NCBI GenBank assembly: GCA_003640385.1 | Contig: RCAB01000140.1 | Location: 62,001-126,000, forward strand | Source: Setaria digitata | Lineage: Eukaryota; Nematoda; Chromadorea; Rhabditida; Setariidae | Direction of reading: 5' to 3' | Length of the DNA stretch: 64,000 nt | Translations under genes and position numbers: made by a program | Shown here: positions 1-13,700 of the stretch, one piece after another | How positions within the stretch are numbered: the stretch's first letter is position 1 | Layout: every line of letters begins with the position of its first letter | Notes under the pieces: model-generated | Seen by the model: the letters and a program-made list of their open reading frames with translations, nothing else | Database searches by the model: none | Told to the model about the DNA's origin: nothing

Positions 1-1
1 A

Positions 2-441
2 ATTAATTTATCATTGTTAGGTAAGTATTTCTGTGAAAACGGTCACACTGATTGCAGTGCCATCAGTCCAGGAAGGACTCACTGGTGTGAGGAGAAATTG
101 CTTGCGAGGTAACTGGAATCCGGTAGAGGAAATCCATAATTGCTTTTCTGATTCCCAACTTTGTTTCTGACATATCCCGGAATTTAACGCATATCCATAG
201 CGGTTTAGAATTTCGTGAGATGAGCTTTGTATCAAAAGACACATTCGATCGTTCGATTTCAAAATCTCGAGAAAAGGAACGTGCATCAACCGTATCACAC
301 GCACATTCACCCACAGCATTCTCAATAGATAATATAGAAAAGGAACTAATCAGGAAAAGAGAATTAATGGAGCAGCATCCAGAGATGGAAATTGCAAAGC
401 ATCCAAATGATGATGAACATGAAATGGTGCTAATTAATTAA
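2..441 (+). CDS. 3' end of an unidentified gene (partial, runs off the left edge)
   Basis: Two coding blocks join in phase. The first is open from the left edge and may begin after an acceptor ending at 20; it runs to a donor at 109 and encodes a Cys-rich stretch with FCENGHTDC and HWCEEKLLA. The second begins at 201 after a CCATAG acceptor and runs to a TAA at 439-441. The split codon gives Ser (AG+C). The tail is polar and charged, with serines, a KSREKER patch and an acidic NDDEHEMV end, which suggests a cytoplasmic tail. I do not recognise the family. Upstream exons lie outside the window. A weak donor at 427 would instead skip the stop and join in phase to the Gln/His-rich exon at 870. 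Confidence 0.4.
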
Positions 442-869
442 TACAAACTCTCGAAGTTTTCACTTTAAATCTATATCGGCAGTTCACAACTGTGCCTTTT
501 ATTAGTATCAAGAGTATTCAAACTAATTTCATGATACTCGTAGATGTAACTGTTATTAATTGAGTTACCTCCAAGGATCTCATTTTCAGCCCAAAGTAAC
601 TCGTCAAGAAACGCTTGAATACTGTCGAGATAAGTTGACCATTAAACCGAAAAAAATGCCATATGATCAGAAACAGGTTTCTTTCCTGTTTGTCTTTCAT
701 GGTACCTCATGGTGACACTTGATGTTGTATAAATTATCATTTTATAAAATTATAAAATCATCATTGGTGCTGTCTAAAATCATTGTAAAATTTGAAAGAG
801 ACTTGCTTTTTTTTTTGTTGTAAAATTATCACTTTTTTAGAACGAAATTCTGATAAGAGTTGCATTTAG

Positions 870-1256
870 CAAAAGATATCACAAGGAGTGACAAAACAAC
901 GATCCGACTATCCAACCATGGAAGACATTTGCAGTGACTGGGAATCAGATGATGAAACTGAACAGATGACCAAACAACTGAAGGGAAAAGTTTGTCGTGA
1001 TCAGAAGAAGTCTAGTCTACAACAACATCAAGCACAAAAAGAACAAATTCAATTACAGCAACAGCAATCTCAAAATTATCACCAAATAGGACAAAATAAT
1101 CAGGAAACTCACCAACATCACCCTATACAGTATCATCATCATCTTCAAGAGCATCAATTAGTAAAGGAGACTTGCCTTGTTCAGCCAAAAATTGAAGCAG
1201 TCGAAAAACAACAATCAAAGAAAAAATCAAATGCATATTTGAAGCCCAGCAAATAA
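870..1256 (+). CDS. Gln/His-rich terminal exon, gene unidentified
   Basis: An open reading frame of 128 codons plus stop follows an acceptor-like GCATTTAG at 862-869. No ATG lies near its beginning, so it is more likely an internal or terminal exon than a gene of its own. It starts with an acidic patch containing MEDICSDWESDDETEQM, continues as a basic segment, then becomes a run rich in Gln and His (LQQQQSQ, HPIQYHHHLQEHQ) and ends with a Lys-rich tail and TAA. CAA and CAG codons are mixed, so it is not a simple recent triplet expansion. It could be the last exon of the gene at 1-441 (both junctions are phase 0) or an independent transcript. Low-complexity sequence makes homology calls unreliable. 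Confidence 0.35.
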   Translation, partial: QKISQGVTKQRSDYPTMEDICSDWESDDETEQMTKQLKGKVCRDQKKSSLQQHQAQKEQIQLQQQQSQNYHQIGQNNQETHQHHPIQYHHHLQEHQLVKETCLVQPKIEAVEKQQSKKKSNAYLKPSK

Positions 1257-4200
1257 TTTCTTTTTACAGAAAATTTTAAGCTTTGGTCCAAATTGCAAGC
1301 TAACAAAAATTGTTTAAACTTATCATTAAATCAATGCAATTTTAAAAATCCACTTCAGTAAAGCAACGTGTACTCACAATTAGATACCAATAGAGTTAAT
1401 AAGTTAATTAACTCCAACAACTGTTTATAATAACGGGGAAGTATCAAAAAAAAAAAAAAAAATTATTACTTGCAAAGAAAACTTAACTTTTAAGTTTTGA
1501 GGAGTATGCTTTATCACTAGTTCTCCAAGAATTTGTCACCAGTGAGACATGAAATTAGATCAGTCTTTTGTCTTTTGTCTTCTATTTGCAATCAATAGTT
1601 TATTTAGCTTCAAATGTACCAAATCTAGACGGTATACTTTTTTCCTCTTTGATGATAATTATTTTTAAAAAATAATTCAAAATATTCTTGGCACTCTCCC
1701 TCTCCGTTTTCTTAATTCTCTTTTTTTTTTCTTAATTAGTTTATGCTCATTAAAAAGATAAACAGGAAAGGAAAACATGTTTACATGGATTAAAATGTAT
1801 TTATGTAAATTAGGAAGTGGTTGCTATCATATTTAAAAGAAGGTTAATGTTGCACCGTTTACAACCTTTTTACGATCATCGTTTACGACGTTTGCGCTTG
1901 CAACATTCAGTCTTAATTTGCATTATTGATCATAAATTAGCAATCTTCACCATAACTTTTTTTTTCATATGTTGCATGCTCATACTAATTAATATATTTA
2001 GTACATTATTATTATTTAGATACATTTATTTAAAATTTTGTCTTCAATTACTTTTTTTTTTAAGGAATTGAATCTTAGAATGTTTAAAATAATATAACTT
2101 CAGCAATTTTTTTATTCTCTTTTACTGTTTATTTTATTAATTTAGTGTCTTTTTTCCCTCAAAAATGCTTCATTTTTGAAAGTTAATTTCATGTATTTGC
2201 AAGAGAAAATTTATTCTAATTAATTTACAAATTGCTCTAAGTCGAGAAAGAATTATTGAAAGGAGCAGGAAATTTCATTTCGCTGATACATTTCATCGAA
2301 ATGATGCCATAATATCAATATTAGATTTTAGATTTAATCTGCTTGGGATAAGGATATCCAAACTTTCTAGCATTTATTTAACATGAACAGTCTTGAATTG
2401 TCCCCAAGAGTAAATCTAAACAAGAATTAAATTTTAATAAAATTATTAACTATCGATGAATCCATTACATCTTAATATATATATATATATCTTTTGAGTG
2501 CAATAATATATGTATGTATATTGCACTCAAAAGGACATACATAATAAACGAAACATAAATGGCACTCCGAAATTTTATTGTAATCAAATTTGATGGGAAA
2601 ATGATAATCTATGTTATGATTATGATTTTTACGATTATTGGTGTCATCATTATGATTATAATTTTTTTCTGTTAATCCATCTCGCTATGCTATGAGTTCA
2701 TTTTTTCACTTCCCTAATTCTTTCTAAAAAAAGAAGAAAGAAGTAATTTGAAAGAGAAACTTATTTGTATGAACTGCTCCCTTATCAGAGACATATTTCG
2801 TTTCAGTATGGTGGGGTCATTACAAAGATCCTTAAGGTCAACGGTAATTTAGACTTTAGCGGAATGTATTTTCTTCCTTTAGGTACCATTGGGTGTACAT
2901 GAAGAACAGTCTATCTACTACTGATCAGAGCCATATTTCTTCTGTTCAAAATCAATAATGCTTTCAGATGAGATCCTTTCATTTTCAGCCGCTTTAATTA
3001 CTACCATTCCTTAATTAGTTGTTAACAATGAACTGTGGAGAAATGCCTCAAACACAAACGCATAAATGAATAAAATGCACCACCTTTACTTTGCATGAAC
3101 TTTGTTTATTTCATGGTAAAAATGTAAATGTTTTAGTATTCCTGATGATTAATTTGATAATTAATGACACCTTGGAAAGTCTGAAATTCATTAATTAGCG
3201 TTAATTAATTAAAAATGCCGCAGTTACTTCCATTATCTTATTTTAATAATCATAAGGATTGTTTATCTTTATTGCTAGTTCAGAATTCTCGATTAGTTTA
3301 CCATCAGTTTCAACGATTAATGATTAGACTAGCTATGTAATTAGTATGATATCAGAAATATCGTTCGATTTCACTGAACTAATTGCACATGCTATTTTTT
3401 TTTCTACTCCAAATTTCCGCCGGAAACTACTAAAAAATAGAAAAAAAAAAAATGAACCTTAACCGACAGGTAAGTTATGGTTAGCCTTTGTAAGACGTCG
3501 ATAATGAGACACCACTGTCAACACTCTCTTTGTCTCTTTTTTTTTGCCGCTTCAAATTTCAATTTTGCACCGGAATTAAAATTTAAAAAAAAAGTTCGTT
3601 TTTTTCAATCTCTGAAAATATCGTTCTTTTTTTTTTTTTGTTTCGTGATATTTGATGTTAAACAATGGTTATTTGCTAGTGCAGATGTTTCAAAATTATT
3701 ACTCTTTTTTGTTGCCGCTCTGTTATTTGTCTCCAATTTCCAGTCATTCCAATTAATGCAATATCTTCTTGAACTGTTCGATAAAATGACAAAAAAAAAA
3801 AAAAAAAGTGAATTTTACAAAAATTCACTTCTTGTTGTTAGCTGTGAAGCTTAATTAACAGAATCTTAAAGACTGCATCCCTATCAAGGTATAAAGCATT
3901 GAAAAGTAGCAATAAATTTCGCCTTCTTCATGACTGACATGCTTGTCCAACAAGTCATAACATCTATTTACATAATGAAGCGGCACTAAAAACAAAAACA
4001 AAGCCTTCTATTCCACAGGTGCTCTTTTGACACACTATTAAAAAAAAAGTTCTAAACCTTTTGCTCATTTTGTGACCCCTTTAATTAGATTAATGCTAAT
4101 CGGATGATTTCCTCCTTTTGCTTCATCCTTGTCGCTAAATCTTTGAACATCACATACCGCAGCGGAAGGTCATCATCATCATCCTTCATCCTTTCACATC

Positions 4201-7200
4201 AATCCTGTAAAGCAAATAAAGAACAGATGTGCGTAACAACCAACCAACACACAGATGGTTTTAATTCAATTTTCTGTTGCCATTTGCGGTGAATTTAGCT
4301 TATTCTATCAGTTCGTTGATTACGAAACTGTTATCACTTATCAATACAAGTTTTTATCAAAACAAATTCAATACAATTACAAATAATAATTGAAGAGAAA
4401 ATGAAATTTGCCTAGCCTGGAAGAACCAATAACTAACTGCTCGAATAATTCAAGAATGGAGAAAAAATGCAACTGCAATACTAGAACATTTAATACATTG
4501 TACAAAAAACAACGCAGTGGTTTCGAGACTCAATACTTACTTCCAACTTTTACGTTGAAATGATGAGATGATGTATCGAAATGTACTATATGGTTATATA
4601 AAATAAAAGTTAGTTGATTACATGAAGTCGATGTGAAACTTTCTGAAGATGTTAAAGGCTATAGAGAAAAATTCACTCAGACAAGGAATTTCACATTTTA
4701 ATTAGCAAGAAATTCTTACCAGTTCAGCTGCAAGTAAAGTTGGATGAATAACCTCTGAACTTTGCTTAAATTACAGTCAATCAAACATGGAATTACTGCA
4801 GTTTTAAATCAAAAGGTGATTTTTTTTTCGGTCTCTGCTTGTACAAATATTACCATTCCACACTATCCTTCAGACTGGGGCGGTATCATTTCTTCATCAC
4901 CGACCGACGTAGGCAACGAACCTACATTCCACAGTACCACTTTTAAAATGGACCCACTCGGCCATAAACATACCAGGATATCCCTCTTCAATAATCTTAT
5001 TTACTGAACAGGAAACATTTGCTGTTAAATTTTAAATTTTAATATTCAAATTTTTTCTTCTTCACCACAAAAATCCGCTGATAAGATATCAGTAAATATG
5101 GTAGTGATAATAGAGTAAAAAAAGTTCGCACCAATCATCAACCATTCAGGCTTGAAATTCATTCATCCTTACTCCACCTTTACAGTTCCAATTTTTAAGT
5201 GCAAATTAATTTAACTCACTTAAAAAAGTGTGAGAAAATGGGTAGTTCACACGTGTTACACCACACATCAATGATGGATTCTTTTCGGAATTAACAACAA
5301 ACGGCAACATCAAAGCGTATTTTAAAAAAGAAACTTCAATCGAACTCCCTCTCATCAATGAGAGTTGGACTCTCATTCAACAATTATTTAGCGCTTTCTA
5401 ACAAACCCATTCATTTAGATAGATTTTCTTCTTTAAAACAATGCGACGACGGTATTAAATATCACACACAGCACCGTGTAAAACTGTAGGAGAAATCAGG
5501 AAACAATGACTAATTCGGTTCGATCAGTATATCAGTCCGGAAGTGGGACCCAAATTTCAGGAATGTTCACTTCACTAATTAAATATCCTTATGGGAAATT
5601 ATCACAACTCTTTGTTGCTCCTTTTCCAGCCTTGAAATCAACTCTAGCAATGAAATCACTAAACATCAGCAAATTGCATCGAATCTGAGACTGAAACCAG
5701 AAGGATATAGTATAGTTTTGATAAAGGTACCTAATACTTAACCCCACTTTCACCACTCTCAGCAATCGAGATCTATCATCATAATATGTAATACTAGCTT
5801 GAAAATAGCCTGTATCCTTAATTTAAATTGAAATTAGTTCTGAGTAATTGGCCAAGACCTCAAAAGGGATTTTCCCCGCAAAAACTGATAATATACATTA
5901 TATCTGCCAAACAAATTAAGATGTAGAGTTGCAAGTGAAGTTCAGCAAAAACAAAAGATCGAAAAACTTTTATAATTGTTTCAGGTCGTGTAATACAATT
6001 ATCATAAATTTAAAAATGATCAAATTTAAGCCATTACTGAAAAGGAAGCGAGAAAAAAAAAATTTGAATTTGTAGAGGCACTTTGTACTTCGTAGCACCT
6101 CTACCATCCTTTATACCAGTTAGAATATACGAACAAAAAAAAACAAAAAAAAAATGTATATTAAAGCTAAACGAAGAAAACATTTAAAAGAGTTATATAA
6201 AAGCAACAAGTGAAATGCAAATGAAAAGGAAAAATAAATGCATCTACTAATTAACAACAATCAAGAAGATATTTTATTTACAAGTGAAAAGGAATTCTTT
6301 TGCCAATAAGGAGAGCCAAGAAGTACGGAAACAAATTAAAGTATTGAATGCCACAATAATAGCTTCTATTTTATTATCACAGTATTTCAGTATCAAGTTC
6401 TAAAATCTACCAAAAACTCTTGAATCTATGTCTGGAGGGGATAACTTATGAATTCAGTGGCATCCATTTTTATTTCTCAGCCAATTAAAGGCATTCTGCA
6501 ATTTAAAAAAGACACAAAGTATCAATGACAAAAAGGCATTTAAGGAAGAACTGTTTAAAATTAACAAAAATAAAAAAGTATGCACAATTAAGTTTGATTA
6601 TTTACATTTTATTAACGGCTAAGATCTTATGAATATAATATTATTATGTAAAAAGCAATTATTATAAAAACGGAGTGCTCACAGCCTTCACTTCCTCACC
6701 TGCATCAAATTTAATGAATTCTTTCCTTTAAATTTGTAGATAGTAAATATTTTGTACATGTCTGTCAAACTTTCAAATTTCTTATAAGGCTGTCGGCCAA
6801 TGGGGTTCTTCCCGAGACAGCGGCACAAAATTAGACATGGAAAAAGAGAAAAACTTCAGGGAAGGTAGTTTCCAGGAAACAAATGGAAGAATCATAATGA
6901 AGGATGGATTTGTTTCGAAAATTGAAAAGTTTAGTGATGCAATAATAAAACGAATTATGCTGACAATATGAAAAAAATGATGCATGAAAAGCAATAAAAA
7001 CACAATTTTTGTAGATACAAAAAAAAAGAAAGGAAAAGCAGGCACTGTAGGAAAAAAGAAAAGGAAGCGAAGATGACAGAACTGACGCTAATATGGACAA
7101 CAAAAGCCACCAAATTAACAACCATCACAGTTTCAAGAGATCTATTTCGAAATGGTACTGCATAAAAAAAATGTCCGTTTAGACACTTTTTCTTTTCATC

Positions 7201-7722
7201 TATGGATTTAAAAGTTTGTTTATGGGTCCATTAAATAACCAGCTTTGATCAAATGAGATTTCAAAAAAGAAAAAGGAAAAAAAAAATACTCGATCAAATA
7301 CCATTTCGAAAAATGCGCGTAACCAACTTAATTTTGAGGCACACTGGCTGGTGAACGAACGAGATCCATACAAATAAAATGAATACAAACAATTAAGTTG
7401 AAGCAGCATCCTCTATCGCGTGAATATCATGCAACTATAATTTCGTATAGCAGCAAATTCACAATATTCTAGGTAAATTATTGATTTAAAGCACATTTAG
7501 TACTATAAAAAGTAATATTTATCATAGCTAGAGCATACTGCCTAACAGACAAAATACTCGGCTAATGGGACTCTTCCCTAGTCCTCTAATGCACTTTAAC
7601 AAAGATAATCTTACTGATTAACAATTAATTATTTGTTTCCATGGTGTCATAAATGCACTTCTATTTAGTTTCAAAAAAAAGGAACAATAAAAAATGGCAT
7701 TTTCAAGAGACCGAGAAAGAAC
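1257..7722. other. Intergenic stretch, no gene recognised
   Basis: AT-rich sequence with homopolymer runs (for example around 1446-1461 and 3789-3806) and many stops in all frames. The short open frames present have no acceptor or donor context, no domain match and low-complexity translations. A perfect 15-bp hairpin lies at 2491-2533. Otherwise I see nothing in it. Confidence 0.6.
2491..2533. repeat. Perfect 15-bp inverted repeat with 13-nt loop
   Basis: The arm CTTTTGAGTGCAATA (2491-2505) is the exact reverse complement of 2519-2533. The loop is an AT-rich ATATATGTATGTA. An (AT)n run lies immediately to the left, so the element may be a small hairpin at a microsatellite. Confidence 0.8.
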
Positions 7723-10700
7723 TCATAAATTAGTCTGTATGTCGGCCACTTTATGAACGACATCTCGTAGCTGCTGCCTAAGGTGATCATCTGAAGTTAT
7801 CCGATGGTTTACAACAGATGATTCTGAGTCTTCATTTGTTTCTTGTAGTACTTTTGGCACTGATATTTCATCATCAATTTCTTCATAATAACTACCGCCA
7901 TCTTCAGATGACTGTGCTGGTAAAGATGAATGTGCAATGTTGAAGCGTTTTGAATGGCGCAAATCTACCTGAAGCTTAGTGAGACATAAAAAGAAGTTAG
8001 TAGGTGAATTAATTGTCACCTGACTACTATTTTATTATTTAGTGCAAAAGAAATCTCGACATTTGTCTTCTAAACAGAAAAGTAATCAATCGAACAAATA
8101 ACCTTATCATAACACCCTACATTGATATCCTGTTTTAACGATGGTAATCTCATGCTGACAGTTGGTTCGACTGCATAACGTTCACTATAATCAATATCAC
8201 CACGACCTGGATAAGACGGTAACCTTTTCTTAGTGGACATCTATAAAAAAATTTCTAGTCAACATGCTAGACTAAAACTACGACAATATCAAGCTTAAAC
8301 CACTTCAAAAATCAGAGTAGTGGTAGGTATGTGGCACATTAAATGTTAATTTTATGTGATTTTTTTTTACCATTTAATTTTGTAATAATGTTTTTCAAAA
8401 TATCTTGAAGGCAATGAAGATAATTGCAGAAATTTATTTCCTTTGATCTAAACACGCATTGCCAAGCATAATTTATTTATCGTTGAAAAATTAATTGCTA
8501 TTTAGTTCTTTCATTTCTGAAGATCCATTGTCTCTTCAAATTATTCTACAATTTCACTGACTTCCAGTTTTATAACGAATGATTCTTATTATTACATTAT
8601 TTGACTAAGTCAAGAAAATAAACAATGTTCAAAATTCTGCAAAAACAAACTAACCGTTTGAATTCTATTTGTTTGGTCATGTTCGAAATAATTGATTTCG
8701 GCATTTGGAGCCGTACATATGGACAAACATGGCTTATGTTCAGAATACTTCGAAAGTCTTCTTGAATTCAGGTCATTCTGTAGAGCTGGGTCTGGTGAGG
8801 ATGTCCTTTTCATTACTTTTTCTCGATAGAAAATAACGGCAATCAATATCAACGCCAAAATACAACAAGAAGAAAGTAATATGAGCACTAAATCTTTGAA
8901 ATTTGATCTGCTACTTGAAGCCTGCAAGCTTGCTCGTTTACAATTTAAAAGAGCCATATCTAAACAGTAACATGCACAGTGCTTAAGTGATAATTTAATT
9001 TAATCGGCAAATATTCAATGCATTATTTCAGTGTAAGCATAAGGATCAATAGGATGTCATATTTCCCAACAGAAATGAAAACCTGCTGATCGTTCTCGAT
9101 CTTCACGATAAAAGCCTTGGTGCGATTATGGCGTTGAATTGATCTGCACTCTGATTCAAAATGTGAACAACTTTCACCGTAAAAACACGGGGGACATAAG
9201 CAATGAAATCCTTGAAGGGAATCGATGATACATGTGCCTCCGTTCCTACGGATTCAAAGACTGACTGATATTAACAGAAAAAAAAAAACAGCTAGAAATG
9301 CAGTAAAAGTGGCACTTCAGCTGCAATTACTACTAATTAATAAGTTAGTAGTTTGAATAAAACTCTCTTCTCATCTTAAAAATACCTTATTGGAAATAAA
9401 TATGAATTTATTTTTCATGAATAACATTAATAATAGAAAGATACCTGCACGGATTACGATCACACCTAGTTTCAGCAGTTTTACAGTTAATTCCACTAAA
9501 CCCCATACGACATTTACAATAATATCCTCCTCCTTGTACATTAATGCATTGGCCACCATTCATGCAAGGCTCATTCAAACATGGACTGATCGAATCTTGA
9601 CATAATGTGCCACTAAATCCATCAAGACACTGGCATTTGTAATTATTCACTTCATCAATGCATCGTCCGCCGTTCATGCATGGGTTAAGCTAAGAGTACA
9701 TATGTGTTTAAAAAAGGATAAAAAATTTCTCAAATCTTCCAAAGTTAAAACAAAATACCCCCAACATATCCTTAAAACCCTCAGATGGGCAGTCTATTCT
9801 ATCGAGCGGATGAAAATCAAAAATTTTAAAATAATTATGGAACTATATCATATTAACATTGTATTTCTGTCTAGCATTTTCATAATTTCTTTGGATAGCA
9901 AAATTTATATCTTAAACAAAGAGGACGAAGCGTGCACTAAAAAAGTTCCTTTAATTATAGCTAGCAGCTAGATATTTACATTTACCTGTGCACACTCATT
10001 TGAGTTTTCTTCGCAATGCCTTCCGGTAAAGCCAAGCGGACAAAGGCAGTCATAGCCCCCACCGCTGGTTCTCTCTAAGCATTTTCCTCCTGAAATAAGC
10101 ACTGTATTTAAAAAATAACTGTTGCTCTGAAATTTCCAGACTTGTTCACTAAATCAACTTTATCCAAAAGCGCAACAAAGAAATTGAATAAATGTCCTTG
10201 AGGAATAAGAAATTTTGCAGAGTTTCCCCATAATTTCAATTTAAAGACGTTAAAAAAAAAGTTGAAAATTACTTTAAAAAAGGAAAAAGGCGTCAGAGTA
10301 TGGGTAACAATTTGATACCATATCCTCATCAAATCAAGGTTAATTTGGTCAATATGGTCTCCCAGCATGAGTTTTTTTTTTTTCTAATTGAAAAATGAAG
10401 ACGAAACATTAGGCAGAATAGTTATTGGAGCCAGCTGTGGGAGGTCCATAAAATGAAGCACCCTGTTAAATTCCTATCAACGTGAAGAACACGAATCTTC
10501 CCTCCTTAAATGTTGACTTTATTTCGTAATTCAGAATTTCAAAAGTCAAAAAATCCTTCGAGTGGAAATCCAGTAGTAAACTTATTTGTTACTAATTGCT
10601 CTTTTAACGTTAAAAGCATGAACATCTCCAACAATACACTCTTCCTACACTCAGCAGGCAGATGAATTGGAACACCTTTGTGTCTTCCGATACTAACCCT

Positions 10701-13700
10701 AGCAAGCCTCCACCCTGCTGTGATTACAAACACTAACCGACAAGTACGATAGCATTCAACCTGAACTATATCATATATCAATATGTTTTGAAAAATAACA
10801 ATCTCAAACCAAGCAATTGCTATTTCGTTCACGACAAAACAATGCGACATCTGTCCATTTAAATAACTAGACTATTTGCCCGCTGAAACATAACACTATA
10901 CAGAACAAGTTCAAAAATCATTAAGGAAAAAAAATAACCATTAAAACAATTAACGCCATCACACGGTCCAATCTCAATATCACAAGTTCTTCCAGTCCAT
11001 CCTGGCAAACAATTACAGAAGAAAACTCCATGGATTTCCATACAGGTGGCATCATTTTGACACGGAGAATCTGAGCATGAACTAGCAGCAACCTGGCAAT
11101 AGCGACCAGTGTAACCTTCTGGACAGATACAAGTATAGTTGTTTCCGGGCATATCCTGAGAGATGCACATCATATAAAAAGCACATAAATATCATAAAAA
11201 GGAAAAATAAAAGCTGCAATTTCTAGAATCTATTGACAAAATTCCCAAAACGTCATCTATGATTCAATTCAAATAAAACTGAAATTAAGCCCACTGTTTC
11301 AGTGATATAACACAGTTCAATTCCCATACGTAAATTCAGCAGCTTGAAAATTCATGGATAAAAGTATAATAACTTACAGCGCAGGTAGCACCATTTACGC
11401 AAGGCTGTAATGAGCAATTCTGTACACGAGTTTCACAGTTTGTACCTGCATAGCCATCAGGGCACTCGCATGTATACTGTCCATGACCTGTATTCCTGCA
11501 TGTTGCATTATTCCTGCATGGCTGATGTCGTGTGCAATAGTTTAAATCTGCAAAATATTCTATGGGAAGCATAACCGTAATTTTAATTATATTAACGCTA
11601 TAAAAATTAGAATGTACACTTGTCTTTACAACCGTCAAAGTTGAATGCCACTCGCAACACTTCATCAATTTTAAATTTGACAGTTTAACTGTTAGTCATC
11701 ATTTCTCCGACAATCAAATTCTAAAATGATAGTTATACGGAACAACAGAAATTTTAAGAAAAAACAGATCTTGCAGTACCTTCATTGCAAAAATGTCCTC
11801 CCCAACCTTCATCGCAAATACATTGATTGGGCTGTTTGCAGGTACCATGCTTACAACCTGGATATCTAACACACTGAAAGAAGAAAATTACCAAACAAAA
11901 TATTCCTTAAATTCAGAAATATTTATTAAATTCAGAAGCGGGCTTAAGCTGGAAAAACTACTCTTAAATTAAAGTTAAGAAAAAAATCTTTCTGTCTTTT
12001 CCACATATAACACCAAGCAATATCAGAAAAAAACTTGCTTGGTCACAATTCGGGCCAGTCCATCCAGTTTTACAGCGACATGAACCAGGTCGATCACATG
12101 CACCATTGACGCAATCATCGCAGCGTGCTGAAGCTTGAACATATTGTTTAATATACTTGAAAACAACTTCCGGATGAAGTGAATCTTCACATTTCTTCCA
12201 CTTCAATCCAGAGTGTGTCGTTAATTATCCCTTGTTTCATTTAATAATTTTACAACAAAGGAGACTATAACTTGCTCCACCACAGTGAATGAAGTTGGAA
12301 AGAAAAAGGAATTTAATTCAAAAAAACAAAAGAAAAAAAAAAGAAAGAAGGAAAACTCTTTCCACATAAGAAGCACTGTAGCCCTTTTTTTTGAAGTGAT
12401 TTAAGACAAAAGCAAATTCTTATGGTTTCAAATTCCTGGTTTATAGAGAATTTCATAAAAAAATGTTTCGTAAATAATAATTATACATTTGGGCAAAAAA
12501 TACAAACCATCATTATAATTTAATTTCTTACATTTGATAAAATCATGCAGTATGGAAGTTCAGATGAGTGCGAAGGAAAAATTTTTAACTCTTTCTTCTC
12601 CCACATGATCATGAAAACATTCGCCGCTTCATGTTCTTGTTAACCCGAATTATCAAACTCAAAAAATGATTTCGTATACAACTAATCTTTTTTCCTCTTT
12701 CTATTCATAAATCATTTCGAAAAGGGTGAAAACAAAATCTGGTCTCTATCGATCAAAATGAGCAGGTGGCCTGGAAAAGTTGTCTGCGAAATCAGAAAGG
12801 AAAGAAGAAACAAATACAAAGGAAAATGGTCTTCGAAGCAGTACTAATTGCTAATTGTTCACACTGTTTGCGTCAAAATTATGTAATGCATGTCCTCGTT
12901 TACTCTCAGTTTGTCTCTATTATATTATACATGGCATTTAAGAACTAAAAATTTGTTGAACAGCTGTTTCCTGTCACCCTACATAAGTTCCCATTTGACC
13001 GTTATTTTAACCATTAAAATACTTTTTTTTTTTTTTCAAATAGCTATGTGATATGAGGCCATTTACTATTAGAGATATTTTTGCAAAGCAGCTGTCAACC
13101 ACGAGAATTGCCACAAATTTCAGATTGGCTTCAACAAGTAATTAAAAGGTGGCAAAATTTACTTTTTAAGAAATTTGCATCCTATTTTACAAATGGCGAG
13201 ACCCGATCCATTATCATCGAAATATCAAAAAGAAATTTCTGTTCAGTATAATCGCCAGTTATTTGCAAATTAGAATATTTAATAAACAAAATTGATAATG
13301 AGAGGTAAATGAAGAATACTATATTAGTAGACAGGGCATCGATGAGAGGTGCTTCACGTACAAACGAGCCGAAAAGAAGTGCACTTACTTCATTACATTG
13401 TGAATATCAACAATAATCTATATCCTCATGAAAATGAGTAAATAATAGCACTGAATGCAAACAGATCAACTCCCTCATTAATATTACGGGTATTGCACAG
13501 TGAAAACTTTATTAAAACAGCTTACGTAGAATCAATAGTAGACTAATTTATCCTCAGAATTATCACCTAATGTCTACTGATCATCTTTCTAGGACCGCTG
13601 CATTTCCAGACATAGCTGTATGTAGAATGATTTAAACAAGTAGGAGAAATTACCAGATTTTTAATATTATTACGACATAAAAGTGTACGTAACTATTTGA

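Noticed and set aside
3477..3854. 125-codon open frame with many Phe and Lys
   Set aside because: Its length comes from T and A homopolymers; no coding signature.
10539..10850. 103-codon minus-strand open frame inside an intron of the Delta-type gene
   Set aside because: Lies between two EGF exons that splice perfectly in phase without it, and no EGF or other domain is seen.
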